From Lunularia cruciata (taxonomy: Eukaryota; Streptophyta; Marchantiopsida; Lunulariales; Lunulariaceae): a DNA stretch of 64,000 nucleotides. The DNA is taken from the NCBI GenBank assembly GCA_948567375.1, contig OX419759.1, positions 15,902,744-15,966,743 of the forward strand, in the 5' to 3' direction. Below, one piece after another: positions 35,101 to 47,089 of the stretch (the stretch's first letter is position 1; every line of letters begins with the position of its first letter). The translations under genes and the position numbers were made by a program. The notes beneath the pieces were generated by a model. That model ran no database searches and was not told the DNA's origin. It saw only the letters and a program-made list of their open reading frames with translations.

Positions 35101-35646
35101 AGTTTTGGACTTGGATGACCCCGATGTGTGGATGAGCGCATGTTCTCAACGGGCAGAGATCTTTTGGAGAGTGATGCCGATGGCCTTTGAGAACTTGGCA
35201 ATTGCTCAGCATAGAGATACTTTACGCTATGTTACCATTCAAGGAGGAGGTTATAGATCCTCAATCCGTCGATTTCATCCAGGCAACTATGTATATCTAC
35301 AACAGACAGCACCGACGACACTTGATGTTTCTACAGGCCGCACTATCTTGAGGGTGCACGAGATTTTGCCATCTAGAGTCCTTGTGTTAGAAGGACGCGA
35401 TGGTGTTGTTTGGAAGGATCATGTGCGCAATTGTGCGCCATGCCACCTCCCAAACATTGATGGTAATATGGACCCAAGCTTGGCACTTGTACGTGCAGGC
35501 TTGAAGTGTATGTTATGTGGCTCTTCTAGTGGAGCTGCTACTATGTTAGTGTGTGATAGCTGTTTGAGAGGATGGCATATGGCATGTATGACTCCTCCCC
35601 TCACGGTGGTTCCTCAGGGATAGTGGTTATGTCCTAGATGTACTTG
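35101..35646 (+). pseudogene. A2 integrase C-terminus with PHD finger, one stop
   Basis: Encodes the GPY/F-like module (RRFHPGNYVYLQQTAPTTLD) and a PHD finger (CMLCGSSSG...LVCDSCLRGWHMAC...WLCPRCT). A TAG at 35621-35623 replaces a CAG just before the last two cysteines. The finger is otherwise the same as in A1. Confidence 0.88.
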
Positions 35647-35804
35647 ACCTATAGCTAGTTCATTCTTTATATGGTATAGATTGCAGACAAGCGACTAACG
35701 ATGGGGCTCCATAGCACCCGGCCTCCTGATCTTTGCCCATTAGAGGGTATACCATATACTTAGAGTAGATGGCTATCTGGAGTTAGAGGGACCTAACCGC
35801 CAGC

Positions 35805-35923
35805 TAGGGGGGCGATTGTGGCACTTTAGAGTCTATGTATGACTTATGTGTGAGTTGTGTTTCTATAGTGTATGATGTTGACAACAATGTATGTTGTGTA
35901 GCGATGTTTATACGCACGATAGC
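35805..35923 (+). repeat. A2 polypurine tract and extra copy of the LTR end
   Basis: TAGGGGGGCGA (35805-35815) is a good polypurine tract. It is followed by about 106 bp starting TTGTGGCACTTTAGAG that repeats the last 106 bp of the 3' LTR (36383-36488), plus GC. The same arrangement exists in A1. Either this copy is the true start of the LTR (it follows the PPT) or it is an internal duplicate of the LTR end. Confidence 0.7.
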
Positions 35924-36488
35924 TGTCACACCATTTGTAGTTCCGCATCTAGTTGCTCGGACACTGGAGTTCCAGTGATAGTAGTTAGAGTTATTCTAGT
36001 AGTTTCTCAGGGACTACTTTTTGACAGTCTAATTTGGTGTTTGGGGTACTTACTTCACGGTGGGGCCCACCGTCACTTTGCACCGTTTGCACCGTTTGCA
36101 CCGTCGAGTGTGCCGTCAGCAAGACCGTTAGGGTTCCAATGCTAGCTCGAGTCCAGGGGGGTATAGTTTCAAAGTGAGCTCCAGAGAGCTCACTTCTCTG
36201 ATGTTGAGCCTTCGAGTTCTTGGCTATGGTGGACAGAGGCCGGCGAGCGTCACCTGGATTCTTTATGCTTGAGTGGGTATGGCTTGACTGTAATCAGTGC
36301 CCAGTTGTTGGCAGTTTATAGAGTGATAGATCAAGTACTGATTTGAGTTGAGTTGAGTTGAGAATGTTAAGCAATCTGATTATTGTGGCACTTTAGAGTC
36401 TATGTATGACTTATGTGTGAGTTGTGCTTCTATAGTGTATGATGTTGACAGCGATGTATGTTGTGTAGCGATGTATATACGCACGACA
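35924..36488 (+). repeat. 3' LTR of A2
   Basis: 565 bp from TGTCACACC to CGCACGACA. The terminal TGTC/GACA inverted repeats and the flanking ACAT duplication support these limits. A three-fold CACCGTTTG repeat near 36078 makes it about 10 bp longer than the A1 LTR. Confidence 0.75.
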
Positions 36489-39400
36489 ACATTAAGTCAC
36501 CAAAAGGACAAAGAAGATGAAATAGGAGAAATATCATGGCTCTTTTGTGTCCAAGGATCATGAGGAAAAAAACCATTGTGATAGTGATCTTTATGTTTAT
36601 AATCTTTGTGATCATGATTCCTCGATGTTGATCACTCTTAGGTCAAAGTTTTGAACAAGAAATTGCATCCTAATCTTTCTAGTACATCATTTGACCTGAT
36701 AGGTAGTCAATATTCAAGAATTTAAACAAATTAAATACATTTCTATCTAGGAAAAACAAAAATCAATGATTGTTTGAATTGGCTAATGCTTGCATTATAA
36801 AAAATGACAATTTACCAAAGATGCATCCACCAAATTGCAAAATGGTTTACCTTAAGTTATAAATTAAAGCCCTACTTGTGTAACTTCTTTTGACTCAACA
36901 AACTTGTGTATTCAAGGATAGAATGTCTAACAATTTTGTTGGCAAGAAACAAGAGTTGAGAGATTGGATAAGTGGGTGTTTGGTTAGATTGTGTCTTTCA
37001 ATAGAGAGATTGTGAGTGAGCACAATGGCTCTCTAGACAAGAAGAAGTGGAATGCTTCCAAAGGTGAAAATGAAATCACCAAGAGTAAGTAAGTGGACCT
37101 TCCATTGTAGGGAGTAGATCTCCCACAACAAGAAACTCCATTTCTTCTTGTAGAATTAGAATTTGAGTGACTTAACAATGATTCAAGAAATTAGTGACAA
37201 TCATGATGGGCCAATGGGATAAACTGCATGGGTCAGAAGCTTCTCAAGTTTATGGTTGAATGTACTTACAATGGAATGACAATAGAGACTCAATGAACTT
37301 ATCTCAAGGGTAAAATTTAAGAGGATATCAAGGCATCATTCAATGAGAATAAGTTGAGTAATGGTTGGAGAGTTGGGTGATATAGGAATCCTATATAAAG
37401 AGCAATTGAAAGAGAAACCATGAAATTTTGTAAGTCTAAGTATACCACTTAGGCCAAGACAAGCCAAGTTATCTTCTTCATGTACCTTAATAAGGTACAC
37501 CTTGTGAAATGCATATAGATGTTTCATAAGTGGGTCCATGATATATATGGAGAGATGAAATAGGAGTGTAGAATCCCTTTAATGTCATCTTTTGTAATAT
37601 GCTTCTACATTGGCATGATGTTGCTAACAAAAGAAGAAAAGAAGAAGTTCCAATCTCATTTTAACATCCTGAGTTTTTTCATATGCATCTAGAGGTAGTC
37701 ATGGAGTGTGAGAAGTATATAGTGGTTAATCAAAAGTATTCAAATTTGAAAAACCATTTATGTGAATATGGAGGAGGTACTACAACACCATAGGATTCCT
37801 AAGAAAGAACAAAGAGTTATTGGCATGATCAAAGATATATGCATCAAAGAGGAGGGAATTGCAAGTGGTTGACAATTCCTCAAAAGAAGACTAAGATGAA
37901 GATAATCATAACATAATAGATGAGGATGTCATGATGGAAGAAGCTTACAAGGGCAAAAAAAAGAAGGCATCATCAAGATACCAAAGATATCCCAAGAAAG
38001 AGAGTCAAGTCAAGGAGAGCGTGAAGGCCAAAAAGGAAGGAATGGTAAGTGAGGAGTTCTTCATCTACATCAAACTCTCCTTGGACTTGGAATCAAGGAC
38101 AAGAACTCAACAAGATCATGTACAATTGGCACAATTGGCATAATTGGCACACAACAAGACTTGGCTAACAAAGAAGTAGGAGCACCAATCATTAGAGAAC
38201 TGCAATGAGACTCTTCACAAGCAAGACAAAGTCCCTACAAAGAAGACAAGTAGCAAAGCATCCTCCATGTTTGACATCCAAGGAGAAAATGATTATTGGA
38301 CTGGACTATCAAGGACAAAGAAAAGTAATAAGGTCCAACAAAAGGAGGAAAGAATGAAGAAAAAGGGTTACCACTGGCTAGAGAAGTACCCATGTTCAAT
38401 GAGATTGTGAAAGAGATGCTAAGGCCAAGGAGGAGGAATCCAAACAAACATGCATAAAGGAAGATGAGGAGATGTGAAATTGGCTAAAGATGCAACCATT
38501 TCTCACAAGGAAGCACAATAAGAGATATACATTTTGCTTCCTATCAAGGAATAGATAGAGAAGCAGCAAGAGAAGGGCCAACCTGAAGATGAAGAATATA
38601 TAAGCCTACCCTAAAAAAAGACCTCTCTCGTGGAAATTGATCTATATGATAGGTCAAGCCCTTCACAAGTTGGAAAAAACTCTCACTTACTAACAGGAAT
38701 TGGATGAGACCATCACCACATGAAGTTGGTCACTCATCTCCATTGGGTTGCTCAAGAGGCTAATGTGAAGAAGCCAAGAGCTCATGGCAATCAAGAAGTA
38801 GCTCTAAAACAAAGAAGAAAATTGATATGAATAGGAGCAAACAATAGACAAGTGGAGGAAGTTAGAGCATACAAGATGAGAGAAGTATGATGGAGATTTT
38901 TGGAGAGCACATGGGAGTACAAGTCCTCAATCTTGGAACCAAGTAGCAAAGAGTAGAATATAACAACAACTTTATGCTGGAGACAAGGAAGTGACCATAC
39001 TTAAGACCAAGTCGGAGCAAGCATGTGTCAAGATTGTTGCCAAGGAGATCACTCACTATAATTACAAGAAGCTTGCTAAAAGCCATATTGAGGAGTTGAC
39101 AAGCAAGTTGACAAACAAGTGAAGCAATAACTTGAAGGATAAATTTAGGCCATTTGTATGAACTTGGAAGAGAAATATGTTTTAGTGCTCATGATAATGG
39201 AAGGCTTGACAAATTAGATCAATGAGCACATGGAGAATTTAGCAAAGACACCCTCCATCAACTCATATTGTGTAGCATGAAGACCCAAATTCACATGTTG
39301 GAGGCAAAGGTGTATAACAATAAACAATGTTGCACACTTGTTTACTTGGCTTGAGGGGTGTGTGGTGCCTTATTAAATAAATTTGTTCATCTTATATTAA

Positions 39401-39672
39401 TTTTGTTCTTATTCATGAAGAAAGAACAAGGAAAATTCTTATTTATAAGAAAACACTCCTAGAGGAAATATTTTTAGAAATGAGTTAGATTAGGATGAAG
39501 TCTAGGAGATATTAGAACAAATGCTAAATACCTGGAAAAGAAAGCTAAACCCAACATGATCCCAAAAGATGGCAATGGACTTTAGCTAAACATAAAACTT
39601 GTAAAGTATGGAGTCTAATTAATTACGGGAATAGTCTACAAGACAAATATCCTACGAGATGATGAAGAGTCA
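36489..39672. other. Unassigned sequence, probably old transposon remains
   Basis: Short broken frames only. One stretch (37931-38143) is Lys/Ser-rich, and near 38365 the frame gives KGYHWLEKYPC, faintly like a gag zinc knuckle. A decayed gag region is therefore possible, but no domain can be named. No RNA gene was seen. Confidence 0.4.
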
Positions 39673-40434
39673 TTTGACAATCTAGCAAGTATCACTTTTG
39701 TGGTAATCAGGTAAATAAAGCTCATTCCCATAGAGATATAAGTTTACAATAGTCAAATATAAAGTAAAAAATGACAATTTAGTTCTTCTTGGTTGTCTTT
39801 AATCTCTTAGGTAGAAACCACACTCAAAAGAGAGTAACAAGCATTGACTTGCAGTCTTGTCACAAATTAACACTCCAATATCACAACTCTATCAAATTCT
39901 ATCCAAACAAATCTTGATTGTGATGATCAGATTTTCTCAAAGAAGGTTACTTCACTCAAAACAATCTTGCCTCAAAATTGTGTTCTCCTTGATCAAATTG
40001 CTTTGCATCAATCCCCCATTGTGCTCATCAATGCAAAATACTACCAACACTATGATCCCTCTCAAATCTGTCAAGGCATTGCTTTGATTGCACTTCACTC
40101 AAGATCAATATTGTGGAATCCAACATCCAACAAACTCACTAACTTGCAATTCAAAATCCTCCTAACACTCACAAACACACACACAAGATTGATATTTGGA
40201 ATTAAGCTGAAGTAACAAGCACTAAGTTATAACACTTCACTTTATCAACTTCAAAAATTTAAATACTAAATAAAATTACATTGCAAATGCATCCTTTAAA
40301 TAGGCTGAGCACTTTGAAAATTATCTAACTACTATACCGTTCCCTAAAAATCTCTAGATCCAAAATGGCAACCCATTCTTCATCTCGATCGATTCAAATC
40401 TCAAATTGGTTGTGAATTTGATCCGATGTTTACC
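39673..40434 (-). repeat. Family C LTR, 3' portion (copy E)
   Basis: The reverse complement matches 52715-53519, for example ATCAATGCAAAATACTACCA opposite the segment near 53125, and AAATCTCAAATTGGTT..GATCCGATGT opposite 52715-52740. It begins at the LTR terminus (TTTGACAATCTAG opposite CCGGGTTGTCACA) and is cut at 40434 by a family B LTR. Confidence 0.85.
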
Positions 40435-41173
40435 TATAATACCAAGAGCTAGCCATATGATCTAGATGTGAAATTCAGTTTGGTAACATCTAGAATAATG
40501 TTATACATGATGGTCAAAATAGATAAGATAGAAGTATCACCAAAAGAGTACTTCTACTAATAGGGCAGAAACTGAAATAGACTTGAGAACCTTAGAACCA
40601 ATAGCTAGACATATGATTTAAAGGTGAGAATTGGTTTGGTAACATCTGGAAGGATGTTACACATGATGGAATAAACAGATCAGAAAGAGGTATCACCAAA
40701 AGGGGACTTCTACTAATAAAGTAGGAACCAAAATATGCCTGAAATCTTTGAAGGCAATTTTGGAGGCTTAAACGGATGAATTAGCCTTGAACATGTGCAA
40801 ACCCCCCCTCCCCCCCAACAAAGGAAAGGCTCGCCTTCCCTCTTCCTTACTTTTTCTTGTTGAGAGCTTTCCAATGGTACCTTACGTGATTCTGAGATTC
40901 CTACAAGAAGATTCCCTAAAAGACTCCCTCCAATCAAAGCTTGTTTGACCAACCAGATAGGACCTAGACCAGATAGGTCACCCATCCAAGTAAGTAATCC
41001 AAGGGTGGAGCTTTCTGACATGTCACCTATCTGTGTTCCTAATCTTATGATGGAGCTTCCTTGGAGGAGATCGTCTTTGTCTATATAATAAAGAGAAGGT
41101 GCTCCCTTGGGGCATCGAATGTTTGAGTGTGCAATCTGTGTTTTCTCTCTTCTCTCGTCCTCGGAGTTTTACA
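40435..41173 (+). repeat. Solo LTR of family B
   Basis: 739 bp, TATAATACCAAGAGC to GGAGTTTTACA, closely matching 24820-25555. No primer site follows; family A sequence begins immediately at 41174. The left flank is family C LTR sequence. No target duplication is visible (TTTACC versus CTCATC). Confidence 0.88.
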
Positions 41174-41945
41174 CTCATCCTCACATTGGTCTCTTGGTGG
41201 TTCAAAGGCTCCAATCCAAGCCTATTGCACCAACCAATTTGCATGTTGTAGCAATGCCTCCTCAAAACTCCACAATAAAACATCCAAGGTGGATGGAATG
41301 ATCCCACTTGTACTCCAAATTTGAGTGATCTCCTATGGTACTAGAGTATCTTCTACATGGGCATTCTCCTTCAATAAGTCACCAAACCATGTAACAAAAC
41401 CATTGAAAGTTGAAAATGATGCCATGGTTGCTAATTGTAGTGAGCCAAGACTACCACTACTAAAGCATATAGGTAGGCAACATACCTATCCCTCACTAGA
41501 CTGCCAACCTGGTCTATAGAGACCATCTTCTCCCAATACTTAATATTGAAACCCATGGAGTATAACACTTCTCCATCAACTAGCATATCATATGAGTGCT
41601 ACTATTGCAATGGCTTAAACTCTCACCATAGAGCTATCAATCGGATGACCAGGCTGAATCTAGACAATGAGCTCTCCACATGTAATGTATTGTGTCAAAC
41701 CACTCCCTAGAGATATTTGGATCTAAAATAGACACCTCTCCACATTGGTCTTCCATAGCTCTAGACCAATGATTTCAGGCTTCCCCAATATAAAAGGTTG
41801 TGCACTAGAGTCTAATAAGATCCTCTATGGTGTATAGACCTCCCCTTAAAGTCCCACCAAATGGAAATCTCCCTTTGGTTATAATAGTACAACTCCAAGT
41901 GTGAACCAAGCTTGCTCAAAGGCAAGTTTGTAAGCCAACTTGTCT
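41174..41945 (-). pseudogene. Family A gag-pol fragment (protease and linker before the methyltransferase)
   Basis: Plus-strand sequence such as AATGCCTCCTCAAAACTCCA and GGATGACCAGGCTGAATCTA matches A1 at about 60515-61305 at roughly 75-80% by eye. It corresponds to about residues 680-950 of the A1 protein: the protease and the linker ending just before methyltransferase motif I. Stops are frequent. The divergence implies an older or distinct member of the family. Confidence 0.82.
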
Positions 41946-42506
41946 CTCACTCAAGATGAACCTCTAATGGTTATTATGGTAGCACACCATGGTCTAAGAA
42001 GACAAAGAACCACAACTCCATCATACTCCTCAAAGGCTAACACTCTAAGACTCAAGACATTGCTCACTAGAGAACTCAATGAGAAAGAGATAATTGCAAA
42101 TGAAAGGATGATGAGTACATTCTCACCCCTAGATTATATACTCATGAAATAGTTATGTACCTAAGTTACGAATTACTAGAGTACTCAAGTTACTAGGCTA
42201 AAAGTCAAATAAAGTCAAAAAGCTAAAGGAATATCCATACTCATGGGAATATTCCCCTAAGCATGTGGTCTTATCTTGACCCACCACTAAGTCAAGGTTT
42301 CCTTCACATGTGCTATCCTTAGACTATAGAAGAATCTGAAACAAAAAGGCTTGTGGGTCCTTGAGTTCTCAACTCTTTTCTCAACACACAAGAATCCAAA
42401 ATAGTGGTGGACCTTCCTTTATCTCTATATAAATAAGATCTCTCAAGTACTTGTAATACCAAACTAAATATCACAATAACATATACATGCACAAATGGGT
42501 GTTACA
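41946..42506 (-). repeat. Possible LTR of a further gypsy element (F)
   Basis: On the minus strand, a TGTAACACCC start at 42506 directly follows the integrase stop region at 42556, the usual place for an LTR. The left limit is not defined, because the region abuts the family A fragment. No second copy in the window can confirm it. Confidence 0.4.
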
Positions 42507-42555
42507 TTTACCTTCAGACTAAGATTTCACTTTGTCCTCAAAGTGAAGGTCTTTC

Positions 42556-42701
42556 TACCTTCTAGGATACATCTTCAACTTATCATGGTTAATCCTATCA
42601 AAGTGTTTTCCTCCTAACTCCTTGAGATCATAAGTGTAATAGCACTATACCTTCTTCACTATAAAAGGTTCAAAGTACTAAGGCAAAAACTTTTGTTGCT
42701 C
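42556..42701 (-). pseudogene. Integrase C-terminal end of gypsy element F
   Basis: The minus strand encodes DLKELGGKHFDRINHDKLKM then YPRR and TAG, the typical tail of a Ty3/gypsy integrase beyond the GPY/F module. It is cut at 42701/42702, where a family C LTR begins, so copy D was inserted into it. Not closely related to families A, B or C. Confidence 0.65.
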
Positions 42702-45700
42702 TATGGTACCCACCTTTTTTGTTTTTTTGAGTTTTAAGGAAGAAGTGCATTGGTAAAGCCAAAGAAGGGTTAAATGGAGAACAAACACAAAGAATTGTTT
42801 GTTTTGGTGTAAACTCAAAGTCAACCTTGGTCAAAGTTAGAAGGAATTAAGTCAGACAGATAGAAATATGAAGTCAAAGATAGAGGACTTTGCATTAGGA
42901 TGTGCAACCTGATCTGAAGAACCTATAACAACTTTTCCTCAGGTTTTTCCAATCAAGAAAGTACATGGGAAGAAAGTGACAACATCAAGACCAAGATGAT
43001 CTAGAGAGTGATAGGAAACCAACCCATAGAATTGTTGGGTAAAAAAAGAAATGACTAAAGAATGATTGATCAACAAAGGACTATAAAATTGAGATTCTGA
43101 CAAAGAAGCGTTGCAATGTCTAGAAGGTATCTTGTTCTTATTCAAAGGCAACCCAAAGGAATGCAAACTGTGAGTATGCAAGAGGAATGGGTTAGAGTCT
43201 TGCATTTGATCTTTCATAATCAGCAAGTGAGGAAGCACATGATAGCCTTGAAGTGAAATAAGCAAAGTGCGGTGAAAGGTCTTGCAATTCATTGATTAGA
43301 TGTAGTGATAAGGATTGAAGTCTTGTCCAAACTTCACATCACATTTTTGGCCTGAATTGGAATTTGAGCTTTCTAGGATTCATGGCAAAAATCATTGCCA
43401 GTAATTGTAAGGACGGGCCCAAGCACAAGAGGAAGAGAGGAAATTTGGCTTGATGGACTAAGTCAGATTGGACATAAGTCTTAGGAAGGGAAGAAAGAGA
43501 GGTAGGAGGTGTCACCTTCTATTAGAAATGCGATGCTTTGAAAGAAGCTGCCAAGGTGAAGAATTCTTTCAATAGACCCCGCACCAAGAATGGGTACAAG
43601 GTGGATAGTTACAAGGATCCAATAGAATCCAATAGCGCAATGATAGCTATGTTCAAGCTAGAGCAAACCACCCATGTAACAATGTAATAAGAAATATTCT
43701 TTAATCAAATGTTTGCAAGAGAAGTGGTGGATTGGGCAAGGTGTTTGCACCAACAAGTTGGGTAGATGATCACCAATTGGAGAATGGATGCTGTCTCACT
43801 ACTTTGTACTCTTTGAAGCCCACTTCTAATTTGGGCTGAACCTATTGAGTTTAGAGGAGAGAAGATGGATGGTGTCTCATTTTCACCTTGATTTACAAAG
43901 AGAAGTAGATGGGGATGAACAATATTACATCAAGCCGGTTTGTGAAGGTGATCATTATTACTTGAAGAGTGGAAATGAGAAGATAATGGAAATGAACATA
44001 TCCATGCTAAGAAAGAGAAGTAGACCCAAAGGACAAATTACACCAGTGCAACCCTTGAAGATACCAAGACTCAATCCAAAGCCCGCATTGGTGGAAGTGA
44101 AGGAATTGACCTTGGAGGAAGAATCAGAGAGAGAAATGGAGTCAGAGGGAGAAGCTTGGAGAGCAAAAGAAGAATTTACACTATGGAGCAAAGAATCTAA
44201 TAGTGGCAATGAAGGAGAGACCAAAGTTCAGCAATCGAGAGAAGGGATTGTTGGAGAAGAAGAGTGTGAGTTCCATGAGGCAATTGACCCCATGGAAGGA
44301 GGTGATAATATGTGTCTAGAGTTGCCAAAAAAAGAGCTAGAAGATGAACACATAGGAGAGGGTGCCTTGGTCTTTCCAAGGGCAGCAAGAATGAAGAGAA
44401 GTGCTCACGTGGTTATTGCCAAAACAAGTAAAGTTGAGGACAAAGAAGAGAGCTCAAAGAGCAAGATATTGAAAATACAAAGATTGTGTCTTCCTAGGTA
44501 AGGCACCAGTCAAAGAAATGCATGCTAGAGAGAAAGCCAAAAGAGATAATGAAGGAAAAGACGGTAGAGTAGAGTACCTATCAAAGATTGTCTATCCTTT
44601 GTTGGTGCTTTTGCAGCAAAAGAAAGCAGATTTGAGGACCCATCATCCAAAAGTGAGGGGTGAGTTGGAGGTAGTGAAGAAATGGAGTGAAGAAACCTCG
44701 GAGTTGAGGAGTAAGCTAACCAAAGGAGATAAGGAAGGTGGAGAAATTTGGGCTGAAGTAGTTTTGCGGAGGAAAAGCTCGGATGCCTTGCAGGAAAATT
44801 CTGTGAAATGTAGTGAAGAATTGAAGGAGACCAAGGTGTTGGTCAAGAACATGAAATAGGAAGTTGCTAAAATACAATTTGAGGTCATACAATCAAAGGA
44901 AATTGCAGCAATGATGGAACAAGAGCTAGAGAGTTTGAAGAAGAGCGTGGCAGAGACGGACCAAGCCTAGCAAGAAGGATTGGCAAAATGTACTCAAGAG
45001 GAAGAATGATTGTGGGGGTTGCTTTGAGGAGTTGAAGGTCAATTAGTCTAGTATGCACACAAGAAGGAGGCACTAAAGGCTGAATTTGAGGATGATTTAA
45101 TGATGTATCAAAATGATTTTGAAGTGGAACAAAGTAAGAAGAAGGTAGTTTTGGGCATGGAGTTGGATTCAATAAGAGTAGTTGTGAAGGAGTTGAAGGC
45201 AATGTTGAGTATACAAGTTGAAGGAAATTAGAAGAGGCAAGACTGCAAGAGTTGAAGCTGATTGTGCATGAGACAAAGAAGAGGAGTGCAAAAATGTAGA
45301 GTTGAACAATCTTTTGATTCACTTGAGAGATAGAGTAGATAAGAAGATATTAGAGGTAGGAGATCATGTCTATCTCAGATTAGGTTTTTTTAGATCATAC
45401 TAAGACAGACTTTGTAGTGATATGAAGATGAATACAAAGTCCAAAGTTGTAGAAGTAGGAGTACAAGTGTCTTGAGATGAGCTACCTAAGACATTAGAGA
45501 AGAGTTGGTCACAAGATAAAGAAGTAGATAGATTACCCATGTCTGCAATTGTAGTTCAGAGTGAAGATGTAGTAGAAATATAGGATGTAGGAGTAGTGTT
45601 AAAGAGACCCAAAGAGAGGGAAGTGGTAGGAGTAACATTGGGTTTGGATGCTAGAGTTAAGGTTAACATTAGATTGGATTAGAAATAGATTTGAGATTTG

Positions 45701-46479
45701 AAGAGGTAGATATGAAGAGGTGGTTTTTCATTTTGGATCTATAGGTTGGTAAAATTTTTGTAGAATGGTATTTTTGTGAGTTAATTTTCAAAGTGCTTTG
45801 CCTATTTAAAGGAGGACTTTGCATTGTGTTGTTGTTCATCATTTGTATTTTTGAAGTTGAGTAAAGCAAAGTGTTGTAACTAAATGCTCATCATTTCAGC
45901 TTAATTCCAAGTATCAATCTTTTGTGTGTGTTGGTGAGTGTTTAGAGTATTTTGAAGTGCAAATCAGTGAGATTGTTGGATGTTGGATTCCACAATTCTA
46001 ATTTCATTTTGCGTATTTGATCTTGAGTGGATAGCAATTGAAGCAATGCCTTGACAGATCTTGAAGAATTATAGTCTTGGTACTATTCTACATTGGTGAG
46101 CATAGTATAGGGGTGATGCAAAGCAATTTTGATCAAGGAAGTAATGCCTTGAATGGAGGGGTGGAACACAATTCTGAGGTGAGATCATTATGTAGTGAAG
46201 TATCTTTCTTTGGGAGAATCCGAATCATCACAATCAAAGTTGGTTTGGAAAGACTTGATGGTATTGTGATTATGGAGTGTAATTTGTGACAAGACTACAA
46301 GTTAGTGCTTGTCACTCTCTTCTAGGTATGGTTTCTACTTGAGAGATTAAAGACACAATCAAGAAGAACTACATTGTGATTTTTTTACTTTGCATTTGAC
46401 CATTTCTAAATTATATCTATATGGGAATAAGCTTTTACTTATTGATTACCAAAAAAGTGAGACTTGTCGGGTTGTCACA
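42702..46479 (+). repeat. Family C long LTR, copy D (about 3.78 kb)
   Basis: Begins TATGGTACCCACCTTTTTTG (consensus TGTGGTGCCCACATTTTTTG) and ends GGGTTGTCACA, followed by ATGATTTTTGGCACC, a mutated primer site. Its length of 3,778 bp agrees with copy C (3,781 bp), so these really are LTRs and not unique sequence. It contains a decayed copy of the LTR-encoded ORF. Confidence 0.85.
43320..45690 (+). pseudogene. LTR-encoded ORF of family C, copy D, decayed
   Basis: Pieces match the copy C protein: TKNGYKVDSYKDPIES, MVSHFHLDLQREVDGDEQYY, YLSKIVYPLLVLLQQKKADL. The open frame 43845-44501 runs continuously from the helical domain into the acidic region, whereas copy C changes frame at the same point. 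This suggests the ancestral gene was one long ORF. Stops occur near 43688, 43768, 44500 and 44860. Confidence 0.75.
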
Positions 46480-47010
46480 TGATTTTTGGCACCACTATCA
46501 TGAATACAAATCTTGGGAGTGGAAGAATATGAAGCCAAATTTGAAACTAGGTGTCCAAAAAATATAAATGTTTGCATCAAGAGAACAACGAGATGAAAGA
46601 GTCCATAAATAAAGTTTGCACCATGAATAAGAAGGACACCAAAGAGCCATATCATCTTTGATGAAGCTAAGAAGGAGGTATTGGACTTGCAACTTCTTCA
46701 TGAAGTTAGAAAAAAAAACAAGAGACCAAGTGGCAAGGCTATTTTGCATCTCCAAATCCCAAGAAGAAGAAAGATGCAAGCAGACAAACATATTTGCCAT
46801 GACCTAGTACACCAACTTCTTCAAGAGCTATCAAGGGAATTTGTTTCATAAAAGCATTCATTTATGAGAAGATAGCACAAATCTTGATGGAAGAAGAAGG
46901 TCAATACCTTCATCATATGATTCCTTGACTTTTTCAAAGGGATCTAAATGAGCCAACCAAAGATATTGAACCTTTGTCTCCAACTCAAGTTGAAGTCAAC
47001 GTACTAGTAA
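46480..47010 (+). pseudogene. Copy D gag remnant
   Basis: Follows the LTR and a degraded primer site, and matches the start of copy C gag (53550-54110), for example AGTGGAAGAATATGAAGCCA and GGCAAGGCTATTTTGCATCT. The reading frame is broken. Confidence 0.75.
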
Positions 47011-47089
47011 AAGATCCGTTTTTCAATGAAGACCCCATCTTGAGCTTGGTGAATATCAAACTATGAAGTGCTTGTTGCACCTCTAACAA

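Larger units (their letters stand above)
31594..36488 (+). mobile_element. A2: internally deleted member of the methyltransferase-encoding family A
   Basis: Flanked by ACAT at 31590-31593 and 36489-36492, consistent with a 4-5 bp target duplication. It begins TGTCATGCC and ends CGCACGACA. RT, RNase H, integrase and PHD regions match A1 (minus strand, 55213 onward) at about 95% by eye. The whole gag-protease-methyltransferase segment is absent. Stops and a frameshift interrupt pol, so it could only move with proteins from another copy. Confidence 0.9.

Noticed and set aside
37931-38143. Lys-rich small gene
   Set aside because: No start context or conservation evidence; probably part of a decayed gag region.
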